NCBI GenBank assembly: GCA_938003885.1
Contig: CALKWT010000105.1
Location: 1-8,767, forward strand
Source of the DNA: an uncultured Balneolaceae bacterium
GTDB taxonomy: Bacteria > Bacteroidota > Rhodothermia > Balneolales > Balneolaceae
Direction: 5' to 3'
Length of the DNA: 8,767 nt
Shown here: in pieces, positions 1 to 5,611 of the stretch
How positions within the stretch are numbered: the first letter of the stretch is position 1
Layout of the letters: each line of letters opens with the position of its first letter
The notes under the pieces: generated by a model
Seen by the model: the letters and a program-made list of their open reading frames with translations, nothing else
The model's database searches: none
What the model was told of the DNA's origin: nothing
Translations under genes and position numbers: made by a program

Positions 1-630
1 TAAAGTCAACAGGCCATTGAAAGTATGTTGTAGAACAGGTTTATCAGGAAATGGTACGGCATTCTCCACATAGGCCTCAGGGTACCAGCTCTTAATTGCA
101 TCACCTAATCTGGTCAGTTCTGCCTTTGGGTCTCGGTCATCTGTTCTGTTCCAAAGGGTCATTTTAAAATTATGTTGTACTGGAACAGGCCGGCCATGAT
201 GGCCCCAAGTTGCAAGAAGAAAATGAATAGCAGTAGGCTGATCGGAGAACCAGTGTAATATCAGCTCGATACCAAGTGGAATCAACAAATCTTCCTGATA
301 CTTAACATCTGCATCAAGTAACTCAATGATAGGAGAAACATGGCCAGCTCGTGGATGCCTGGATTTGTACATTCTATTTTGAAATCCGTGATTCACTTTC
401 CCGGCATCATGAATGGCTGCCAAAACCGACAACCGGGCAATATGCGTATCCGAGAAATCCTTCCAGCCAATGAGCCTGGCTATGCGCTTTTTCAGAATGG
501 TCCTTTTTAATAATGTTTCTACAGTAGAAGCAATATCTGCAGAATGTGCGAGCAATGGATGCCACCCTACAATATCCCCATCTTCATTATGGTTTAATTT
601 TGCCCAAAAACCTGTAGGCTCTCCTTTCAT
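1..630 (-). CDS. cas3: CRISPR-associated Cas3, N-terminal HD nuclease domain (partial, runs off left edge)
   Basis: This is the first 210 residues of Cas3, the nuclease-helicase that degrades target DNA after Cascade binding in type I CRISPR interference. I translated the reverse strand by hand; it stays open from the ATG at 630 to base 1. Visible HD-domain landmarks are FWAKL at 8-12, WHPLLAHSAD at 23-32 (His24, His29, Asp32), the metal-binding HDAGK at 74-78 followed by NHGFQ, AGH at 95-97, and GHHGR at 143-147. The visible part ends in FNGLLTL, the usual lead into an ADW-type segment. The helicase part would lie beyond the edge, so a stand-alone HD protein (Cas3'') is also possible. The start lies 10 bases after the exonuclease stop, on the same strand, so the two are probably one operon. 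There is no clear Shine-Dalgarno. The CRISPR subtype cannot be fixed from this fragment. Family assignment is strong. Confidence 0.93.
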   Translation of the reverse strand, partial: MKGEPTGFWAKLNHNEDGDIVGWHPLLAHSADIASTVETLLKRTILKKRIARLIGWKDFSDTHIARLSVLAAIHDAGKVNHGFQNRMYKSRHPRAGHVSPIIELLDADVKYQEDLLIPLGIELILHWFSDQPTAIHFLLATWGHHGRPVPVQHNFKMTLWNRTDDRDPKAELTRLGDAIKSWYPEAYVENAVPFPDKPVLQHTFNGLLTL

Positions 631-640
631 AATTACTTAT

Positions 641-1198
641 TTAAAAAGTTGACCAATCAATTTTTTTTACTCCCGCTTCTCCAACGGTGGCTATTCCCCC
701 TTTTTCGATCAATTTCCAGAAAAGAGCCCTTGTTATCTCGGTATCTGTAACGGCAGTATGTAGTTTCCCGTCCACACGAATATCAAACTCCTTTAAGATC
801 CGGGATAACTGATAGCTACTCTTGCCAGGTAACAATTTTCTGCTCAGGCTGAGTGTGTCAATATATTTCAATGAGGGACCTTCAAACCCATATCTATCCG
901 CTTCGTATGAGAGAAACCAAAAATCAAATTGCAAATTGTGTCCGACCACTACCCCTCTTTGGAGGGTCTGCAATACTTTTTGTAGCTCAACATTGAAAGT
1001 GCCTGAGTCTTCCCGCCATAAATAAAGTTGCGAATTACGATCCAGAATGGATATTTCCGTAATTTTCGCCCCTCTATCAGGTCTCAAACCAGTTGTTTCA
1101 ATGTCAAAGAAAAGAAAGTTCGTAAGTTCAATTGACGTTGATTTCTCGGGTTTATCGTTTCTTAATTTGTAAATAGGTCGGTATTTACCCCTTATCAT
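641..1198 (-). CDS. DnaQ-like DEDDh 3'-5' exonuclease, upstream partner of cas3
   Basis: A 185-residue 3'-5' exonuclease of the DnaQ/RNase T (DEDDh) superfamily, which removes nucleotides from DNA or RNA 3' ends using two metal ions. All motifs are present: ExoI FDIETTG at 31-37 (Asp32, Glu34), ExoII GHNLQFD at 86-92 (Asp92), and ExoIII-epsilon LHTAVTD at 146-152 (His147, Asp152). There is no BRCT, polymerase or Cas2 domain; the 28 residues before motif I are basic and otherwise featureless. It is the first gene of a minus-strand unit and ends 10 bases before cas3. DEDDh nucleases are known to trim prespacers, and in some type I-E systems a DEDDh domain is fused to Cas2. By inference this free-standing copy may serve CRISPR adaptation, or repair linked to it. 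An unrelated housekeeping exonuclease that happens to sit here cannot be excluded. The only Met start is at 1198. Confidence 0.9.
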   Translation of the reverse strand: MIRGKYRPIYKLRNDKPEKSTSIELTNFLFFDIETTGLRPDRGAKITEISILDRNSQLYLWREDSGTFNVELQKVLQTLQRGVVVGHNLQFDFWFLSYEADRYGFEGPSLKYIDTLSLSRKLLPGKSSYQLSRILKEFDIRVDGKLHTAVTDTEITRALFWKLIEKGGIATVGEAGVKKIDWSTF

Positions 1199-1254
1199 CT
1201 TCTATTTATCCTATCGTTCGTGATAATCGAGCTACTTATAGAACTCCCCGGCTG

Positions 1255-1288
1255 GCGGTTGTTGATTTTTGTATGCAACCGCTTTTTT
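1255..1288 (+). terminator. Stem-loop with T6 tail in the cas operon leader; terminator-like on plus strand
   Basis: GCGGTTG (1255-1261) pairs perfectly with CAACCGC (1276-1282) around a 14-base loop, followed on the plus strand by TTTTTT (1283-1288). This has the form of a weak intrinsic terminator for plus-strand transcription, yet no plus-strand gene precedes it. Read on the minus strand it is a stem-loop without a T tract, about 57 bases upstream of the exonuclease ATG, so it could instead be a leader structure in the exonuclease-cas3 mRNA if transcription starts further upstream. Confidence 0.35.
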
Positions 1289-1587
1289 GATTGATATAAT
1301 TCCAAATAGTAGCCTCATATGTGATACCCCTAATGTAGTTTTTATGGTTTCCCCCAAGCCATTGTCCCAAAAACCCCAAAACCACCCTGTTTCAATGGGA
1401 GCCAGAAAACCTTGCTGTGTTTATTATGCTTATAATTTATGAGCAATGCAATGTTTATTAAAAGAATTCTAATCCTCAATTCGCTTTTATCATCTTTATT
1501 GCTTCCCTCTTTCAGCAGGTACTCTGCTATATCAACCACAAAACCCTGCCTGTCATCAGTTGTCAACTGAACCAGTATAATCGTGAA

Positions 1588-1623
1588 CAAAGCCCACCTT
1601 TAATAGTCTCTGAGAAGTACTCC
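1588..1623 (-). repeat. Diverged 36-base direct repeat, copy B
   Basis: Aligned without gaps to 1871-1906, 24 of 36 bases match and most differences in the first half are transitions. On the minus strand both copies read in one frame as EYxSETxxGxLC (here EYFSETIKGGLC). The shared translation suggests both derive from one duplicated coding segment rather than from a non-coding repeat. The homology is by eye only. Confidence 0.35.
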
Positions 1624-1644
1624 TGCGTAGAAGCAGGAGTACTT
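1615..1644. repeat. Perfect 12-bp inverted repeat (hairpin) just beyond the stop of the 1945-1652 frame
   Basis: AAGTACTCCTGC (1615-1626) and GCAGGAGTACTT (1633-1644) are exact reverse complements with a 6-base loop (1627-1632). On the minus strand the hairpin begins 7 bases after the TAG at 1654-1652, the position expected of a transcription terminator, but no T run follows it. It could be a factor-dependent terminator, an mRNA-stabilising structure, or a mobile-element relic. Confidence 0.6.
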
Positions 1645-1651
1645 GTGTCTT

Positions 1652-1945
1652 CTACCAGGGATTGGCCAGAATCCGCTCGGCTTCCTCCCTGCTCACTCCC
1701 CGGTTCCTCATGATGTCCTGTATCACGTCCTCTATCACCTGCTGAGACTCCTTGCTCCTGACCGGCTTGTTCTCCGGCTCGGGCCTGCTGATCCCTGACT
1801 TCTTCAAATCTTTTACGAATGTTATCGTAGCCTTGTCTGTAGTTTCTTCCTCGCCCGGCATCACTATCCGCAAAGTGCACCCCGGAATGTTTCTGAGGAG
1901 TATTCTGACAACGTTAGTAACGATAGTTGATATTTTACAGGGCAT
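1652..1945 (-). CDS. Hypothetical small protein, possibly a remnant
   Basis: I do not recognise this family. The frame gives 97 residues from the ATG at 1945, or 70 from an internal ATG at 1861. The C-terminal 70 residues are highly charged and predicted helical (a VIEDVIQDIM-type stretch, then SREEAERIL, ending NPW). No signal peptide or membrane segment is seen, and neither start has a good ribosome binding site. In its favour are protein-like composition and the perfect hairpin just past its stop. Against it, the same frame continues upstream through two stops (TAG two codons before 1945, and an earlier TGA) with coding-like sequence between them, so it may be the tail of a broken longer gene. 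An overlapping frame (1880-1563, GTG start) is Gly/Gln/Arg-rich and looks like a shadow. Confidence 0.33.
   Translation of the reverse strand: MPCKISTIVTNVVRILLRNIPGCTLRIVMPGEEETTDKATITFVKDLKKSGISRPEPENKPVRSKESQQVIEDVIQDIMRNRGVSREEAERILANPW
1871..1906 (-). repeat. Diverged 36-base direct repeat, copy A
   Basis: Partner of 1588-1623, 283 bases away in the same orientation. The minus-strand translation is EYSSETFRGALC, ending at a stop two codons later. This frame is not that of the 1945-1652 protein, so the shared peptide pattern points to an older, now disrupted reading frame. Confidence 0.35.
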
Positions 1946-2361
1946 GGACTACCACCGAGTTAATCCCTCGTGCCATAACCCTTTCTGCTCCATACCAATA
2001 AAGCCATCCGAAGTGACTACATCCTGTCACCCCAGTAAAAAGATTTTTTCAGGCCGTACTTTAAGGCGAAAATATTCGCCTATAGTCCGCCTTTGTATTC
2101 ACATACGAGTGCGGGAATAAACTCAATTATTATCGCATGATTCCCCATCAACACTTTAACTGCCTGTGCATCTTCGAAGCAGCTGAAACTTTTTACACCA
2201 GGCCGGTTTAAGAATCAGGTGTTGTCCATTCAGAATGATCATGGGCTCTGATGATGAGCTCAACACGCTGTATAGTGAATTTCAGCAGTTTTCAGCTGAA
2301 TTCACCAGACAATACTATTAAACAACTGTATCTTCAATCAACTCAAGTTTTCTGAATTTTT
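1946..2361. other. Intergenic or decayed region with several small dyads
   Basis: No intact gene. On the minus strand, codons from about 2098 to 1952 read as coding-like peptide interrupted by TGA and TAG (for example IGEYFRLKVRPEKIFLLG, stop, then QDVVTSDGFIGMEQKG), in frame with the small protein downstream. Dyads seen: GTGAC-N8-GTCAC at 2013-2030, GGCGAA-AATA-TTCGCC at 2065-2080, and an imperfect one near 2277-2303 around TTCAGCTGAA. The last ~60 bases should hold the promoter for the lipoprotein at 2362; only a weak TAnnTTTG-like element (TATCTTCA) is visible. Confidence 0.5.
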
Positions 2362-3018
2362 ATGTTACGGAGAAATTTTTTTTCAAATGTTATTAGCCAT
2401 AACCGCTGGCATCTCATCCCCCTTATGGCTCTGTTCACAATATCCCTCGCAGCCTGCAGCGATGTAAATTCGACTGATGAGGAGGGTACAGGTGAGATAA
2501 GCCTCTATCTTTCCGGTAATTCAGAATACGGGAAAGCAGTATCAATCGAAAGCGATTCACAGAACAGGCCATCAATTGGCACACTAGAAGAGGTCAATCT
2601 GGATGTGGTGCACGTCCGGGTGAAGCACGTTCCTTATCCACCAGTAGAGTCTGATGAGGATGAAGATGGGGGTTGGCATGAGATCAATGTAGAGCCTTTT
2701 GTTGTGAACCTTCTGGAGCTTTCCCATGCGGATACACTGATCGCCCGTGCAGACCTACCTGCTGGCCGCTACTCTGAAATTCGTTTGGTTCTCGGTTCAG
2801 GAAATCATGTGGTGGCGGATGGTGCGGTTCACGACCTGAAGGTCCCAAGTGGTTCAGCATCCGGCTATAAAATCAAGTTCGACGAGAGACTTGACAGGGG
2901 AGACCGGCTCGATCTTATTCTTGCCTTTGATGTGATCGATTCGATCCATCGCACAGGTAACGGCCAATACATGCTTCGCCCTGTGATTCATGTCTCTTCA
3001 CGGCACCTGAACCGGTAA
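2362..3018 (+). CDS. Lipoprotein with DUF4382-type domain
   Basis: A 218-residue exported lipoprotein. Residues 1-32 form a signal peptide: basic start (LRRN), hydrophobic core at 18-29, and lipobox LAAC with the lipidated Cys32. An acidic, Ser/Thr-rich linker follows. From about residue 44 the pattern fits DUF4382: GEISLYLSG at 44-52, VDVVHVRVK-like strands near 79-89, LLEL at 117-120, LPAGRYSEIRLVL at 132-144, LKVPSGSASG at 159-168, AFD at 188-190 and YMLRPVI at 203-209. An acidic insertion (ESDEDEDGG) sits at 96-104. DUF4382 proteins are cell-envelope lipoproteins of unknown role with a predicted beta-sandwich. The gene stands alone and converges on the Gfo/Idh gene. No Shine-Dalgarno precedes the ATG, but the signal peptide supports this start. 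Recognition is by motif pattern, without a search. Confidence 0.85.
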   Translation: MLRRNFFSNVISHNRWHLIPLMALFTISLAACSDVNSTDEEGTGEISLYLSGNSEYGKAVSIESDSQNRPSIGTLEEVNLDVVHVRVKHVPYPPVESDEDEDGGWHEINVEPFVVNLLELSHADTLIARADLPAGRYSEIRLVLGSGNHVVADGAVHDLKVPSGSASGYKIKFDERLDRGDRLDLILAFDVIDSIHRTGNGQYMLRPVIHVSSRHLNR

Positions 3019-3347
3019 ATGCGGATCGCAGAGCCGAACTTTACGATGTGTTTCTGTACTAGTATTGTGATAGATCCCGCTCAACTGTTCTTATGCTAAA
3101 CGGTTCAACAAGTCGGCATCTGTTCAGAGCAGGCAGTCGGGATGAACTCTAACCATTTTAAAGCAGAATTCAGGAGATGATTGGAAGGTGCCCCGGTTCA
3201 CCTGAGTTGCAAAGGGTGGTGGTGCGCCAATCCAAATCTTTTATCAATTCTCCTTCGGCATTAACCTTCCTTATGTTCATTCAATAAAAAAACCTCCGGA
3301 TCTTTTCAGATCACGGAGGTTTCTAAAAGTACGGTATCCTGAGATCC
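3019..3347. other. Convergent intergenic region
   Basis: Between the convergent lipoprotein and Gfo/Idh genes. Apart from the minus-strand terminator at 3286-3322, no gene, repeat or terminator for the plus-strand lipoprotein was recognised. A 36-codon plus-strand frame (3177-3287) is preceded directly by AGGAG but has no spacing and no protein-like features, so it is not called. Confidence 0.55.
3286..3322 (-). terminator. Intrinsic terminator of the VOC-Gfo/Idh operon
   Basis: On the minus strand AAACCTCCG pairs with CGGAGGTTT, extended by GATC/GATC with one bulged base (plus position 3313) and a 6-base loop (3303-3308). A run of seven T (minus, 3292-3286) follows. It lies 25 bases past the Gfo/Idh stop. 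On the plus strand the tail is only TTTC, so it should act mainly on minus-strand transcripts. Confidence 0.9.
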
Positions 3348-4424
3348 CTACAGTTTCACAACATTTCCGGTTTTCACGGACTCATCACTGGCCAGAACAA
3401 TTTTCAACGTATTGACCACATCGTTCAGGTGTGTGGAGAGGTCCAGATCTTCCTGAATGGCTTTCAGGAAATACTCCTGCTCATACAGGCATAGCTCATC
3501 ATGATCCGGCTGTTTAGGTGCATCCAGAATCTGATCGTCATGTACCAGATTTCCATTTTTATCGGTTTCAGAGGAGTGGAGACGCAGTTGCTCTACAGTG
3601 GTGTGTTCAGCTATATCCGCAGAGGATCCGCGCGGCAGATCAAAGGTGTTTTTACGGATATTCACGCTGCCTTTTGGCCCCATCACATCTTTTACAAAAT
3701 AAGCCTGCTCACTGATCATGGGCCCCCATCCGGACTCGTACCATCCGATAGATCCATCGTCAAAACGGACCTGAAGCTGACCATAGTTGTACTGATCTTC
3801 GTCGATTTCATCCGTTAAGCGGGCACCAATAGCGTGAACACTGACAGGGTTTGCTTCAGTCATCTGGCACATCACATCGACGTAATGTACCCCACAGTCC
3901 ACAATCGGAGACATCGCTTCCATGATATTCTTATGGACTTCCCATTCACCTGCTGTACTCTGCTGGTTCAGGTTCATCCGCATGACAAGCGGCTTGCCAA
4001 GATCCTTTGCTTTTTCAATAAAGAGGTTCCAGCCGGGATGGTGTCGAAGGATATAACCTACAACGACTTTCTTGTTCGCCTTTTTGGCTGCTTCCACAAT
4101 CGCTTCAGCATCTTCTACGGTTTCAGCAATCGGCTTTTCAACAAATACATGCGCACCCGCTTCCAGGGCTTTCAAGGAGTATTCCGCATGGGTTGATGGA
4201 TAGGTGCTGATACACACCGCATCCGGCTTGGATTCTTTCAGTGCGGTTTCATAATCATCGAACAGGGGATAGCCACCGCCCAGTTGTTCATTCAGACGCT
4301 TTTTGCTATCGCCCCGGCTGACAAGTCCCACGATGGAAAACTCTTCCAGCTGATGGTACGCCTTGGCATGAGAAGCCCCCATGTTACCGCAGCCTACCAC
4401 CAATACTTTAATAGGATTTTTCAT
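3348..4424 (-). CDS. Gfo/Idh/MocA family NAD(P)-dependent oxidoreductase
   Basis: A 358-residue cytoplasmic dehydrogenase of the glucose-fructose oxidoreductase / inositol dehydrogenase / MocA family, which interconverts hydroxyl and keto groups on sugars, inositols or related compounds. The N-terminal Rossmann fold carries the dinucleotide loop VVGCGNMGASHA at 9-20. The family EKP signature is at 96-98 (VEKPIA), with catalytic Lys97. The second conserved active-site element is DCGVHYVD at 176-183 (Asp176, His180). The C-terminal half fits the usual alpha/beta substrate domain, and length is normal. Arg38 after the second strand (LVSRGDS) may favour NADP, which is only a guess. It lies 63 bases after the VOC gene on the same strand and ends at a strong terminator, so the two are probably co-transcribed. 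The gap is A+T-rich and could hold a second promoter. The substrate is unknown. Confidence 0.93.
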   Translation of the reverse strand: MKNPIKVLVVGCGNMGASHAKAYHQLEEFSIVGLVSRGDSKKRLNEQLGGGYPLFDDYETALKESKPDAVCISTYPSTHAEYSLKALEAGAHVFVEKPIAETVEDAEAIVEAAKKANKKVVVGYILRHHPGWNLFIEKAKDLGKPLVMRMNLNQQSTAGEWEVHKNIMEAMSPIVDCGVHYVDVMCQMTEANPVSVHAIGARLTDEIDEDQYNYGQLQVRFDDGSIGWYESGWGPMISEQAYFVKDVMGPKGSVNIRKNTFDLPRGSSADIAEHTTVEQLRLHSSETDKNGNLVHDDQILDAPKQPDHDELCLYEQEYFLKAIQEDLDLSTHLNDVVNTLKIVLASDESVKTGNVVKL

Positions 4425-4487
4425 ATCGTCAATTAATTTGGTGTAAATTCTTTAGATGGTTATCGCTATAATATAACAAAAGTTACG

Positions 4488-5531
4488 CTATTCTTTTACC
4501 CGGTTGAGGCGCATCATCCGCAGTATCCAGTCCGGGATGGGCTTCTGCTCTTTTCGATTGACAAGATCCAGGTTCCAGCCGATCTTCTTCAGCAGCGGAA
4601 GTTTGTGGGCCTGAACAAATTCAATCAGTGTGCCATCGGGATCTTCGATGTAGGCAAACCTGCCTGAAGTCTCTCCCATATCAAACGTGGATCCACTGTC
4701 TACTGTAAAAGGGTAGCCCAAATCGGCGCATCTCTGCTTCAGACGATCCAAATCGGTCACATCAAAACAGACATGGATAAAACCGGGGTCGCCCCAGAGA
4801 CGATTCTCATAGATCTTTCGGGGCTCAGCATCTAAAAGCTGTATCAGCTCGATATCTACATGGCCAAATAGCCGGCTGAAAGCTCCTTCATCCTTTTGCG
4901 GCTTTCGGAGAAGAATCCGGCGGAACTTGTGCGGGGATTGCAAATCTTCGAAGATGCCGGTTTCATCATAGATCACCTGATTAAATTCAAAGGCCTTCTG
5001 ATATAGCGGCAGGACAGCATCGATATCACTCACACCGATGATTACGCCGCACACCCCCCCTGCATCCGCCTTTTTGCTGAACCACGAATCACCCCGTACG
5101 ATCTGAAAACGGTTGCCATTCGGATCGGTTGCAAGTGCCGTGAGATTCCCATCGGGAGCCTTTTTGGGCTCTGTTACCGTGAGTTCAGAAACTGTGGTGA
5201 GATGTTTCCAGGTTTTCTCCACATTTTTAGTTTTCAACTTCACTGCATTGATCCCTAAATCTCCCATCTTGGGTTTGAACCCGGGGTTTTCGGGGGTACG
5301 GCTTTTAAACTGCCAGATTTCGAAGCCGCCGCCGCCATTCAGATTAAGGGCCAGAACTGCCCGTCTGGAGTGGACCTCATCATTTGTGTAGGAGGTCATC
5401 AATGAGGCTTCCGCTATATCATCAAAGACAGAAATATCGGTGCCGAATGCGTTTCTGTAGATTTTCCATTTCGTGTCGATATCGGTAACCCCAATTCCAA
5501 CTTGTTGTATACCGGTAATCAGCTGTGACAT
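4488..5531 (-). CDS. Two-domain VOC family protein (glyoxalase / extradiol dioxygenase fold)
   Basis: A 347-residue protein with two vicinal-oxygen-chelate domains, at about 5-145 and 160-308, plus a basic tail. Each domain shows the typical beginning (GIQQVGIGVTDID; GVCGVIIGVSDID) and end (ATDPNGNRFQIV; IEDPDGTLIEFVQ). VOC enzymes bind a metal through His/Glu at four positions. In the C-terminal domain Glu228, His253 and Glu304 are likely ligands, but the first His is missing (Gly162/Val163). In the N-terminal domain the equivalents appear to be Gln10, Glu71, Asn95 and Gln143, so that half may be structural or bind substrate without metal. The neighbour is a sugar-type dehydrogenase, suggesting a small catabolic or isomerising step; an HPPD-like or isomerase role is possible but unproven. 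A TACCTTTG promoter element lies 34 bases upstream of the ATG at 5531. No Shine-Dalgarno. Confidence 0.88.
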   Translation of the reverse strand: MSQLITGIQQVGIGVTDIDTKWKIYRNAFGTDISVFDDIAEASLMTSYTNDEVHSRRAVLALNLNGGGGFEIWQFKSRTPENPGFKPKMGDLGINAVKLKTKNVEKTWKHLTTVSELTVTEPKKAPDGNLTALATDPNGNRFQIVRGDSWFSKKADAGGVCGVIIGVSDIDAVLPLYQKAFEFNQVIYDETGIFEDLQSPHKFRRILLRKPQKDEGAFSRLFGHVDIELIQLLDAEPRKIYENRLWGDPGFIHVCFDVTDLDRLKQRCADLGYPFTVDSGSTFDMGETSGRFAYIEDPDGTLIEFVQAHKLPLLKKIGWNLDLVNRKEQKPIPDWILRMMRLNRVKE

Positions 5532-5564
5532 GTAGATAACTTAAGATGTTGATTGAATATCAGC

Positions 5565-5572
5565 CAAAGGTA
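5565..5572 (-). promoter_or_regulatory. Candidate Bacteroidota-type -7 promoter element before the VOC gene
   Basis: The minus strand reads TACCTTTG, an exact match to the TAnnTTTG -7 consensus described for Bacteroidota. It is 34 bases from the VOC ATG, giving a short leader. No TTG lies at the usual ~20-base spacing upstream, so only half of the promoter is supported. Confidence 0.4.
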
Positions 5573-5611
5573 CTACATTTATCATGAATTAGAGAAGCCT
5601 TTTGCAATATT

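Larger units (their letters stand above)
1199..1651. other. Gene-poor stretch upstream of the exonuclease-cas3 operon
   Basis: No convincing gene. It must contain the promoter of the minus-strand exonuclease-cas3 unit, but no clean -10/-35 or TAnnTTTG match was found; TATAAG around 1236-1241 (minus) is the nearest -10-like hexamer. A stem-loop lies at 1255-1282. A minus-strand frame from a TTG codon at 1590 to 1342 (82 codons) has an AGGTGG just before the TTG, but shows no family motif and is not called. One copy of a 36-base diverged repeat (1588-1623) and a 12-bp perfect hairpin (1615-1644) close the stretch. Confidence 0.6.

Noticed and set aside
413..652. Plus-strand frame over the cas3 start
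   Set aside because: Antisense shadow of cas3, whose HD motifs on the minus strand are unambiguous.
1240..1262. GAACTCCCCGGCTGGCGG, reminiscent of the core of type I-E CRISPR repeats
   Set aside because: Only one copy, the CCCC/GGGG stem expected of such repeats does not form, and no spacer-repeat periodicity is present. Too weak to call a degenerate repeat or guide-like RNA.
1342..1590. 82-codon minus-strand frame from a TTG start preceded by AGGTGG
   Set aside because: No recognised family, poor ending (FGVFGTMAWGKP), rare start codon, and it overlaps the repeat copy. Probably chance or a relic.
1563..1880. 105-codon minus-strand frame, Gly/Gln/Arg/Glu-rich
   Set aside because: Starts with GTG and its composition is typical of a shifted reading of the 1945-1652 frame. 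Kept only as the source of the EYFSET observation.
3177..3287. 36-codon plus-strand frame with AGGAG touching the ATG
   Set aside because: Zero spacing between AGGAG and the ATG, no protein-like pattern, and it ends inside the terminator of the opposite strand.
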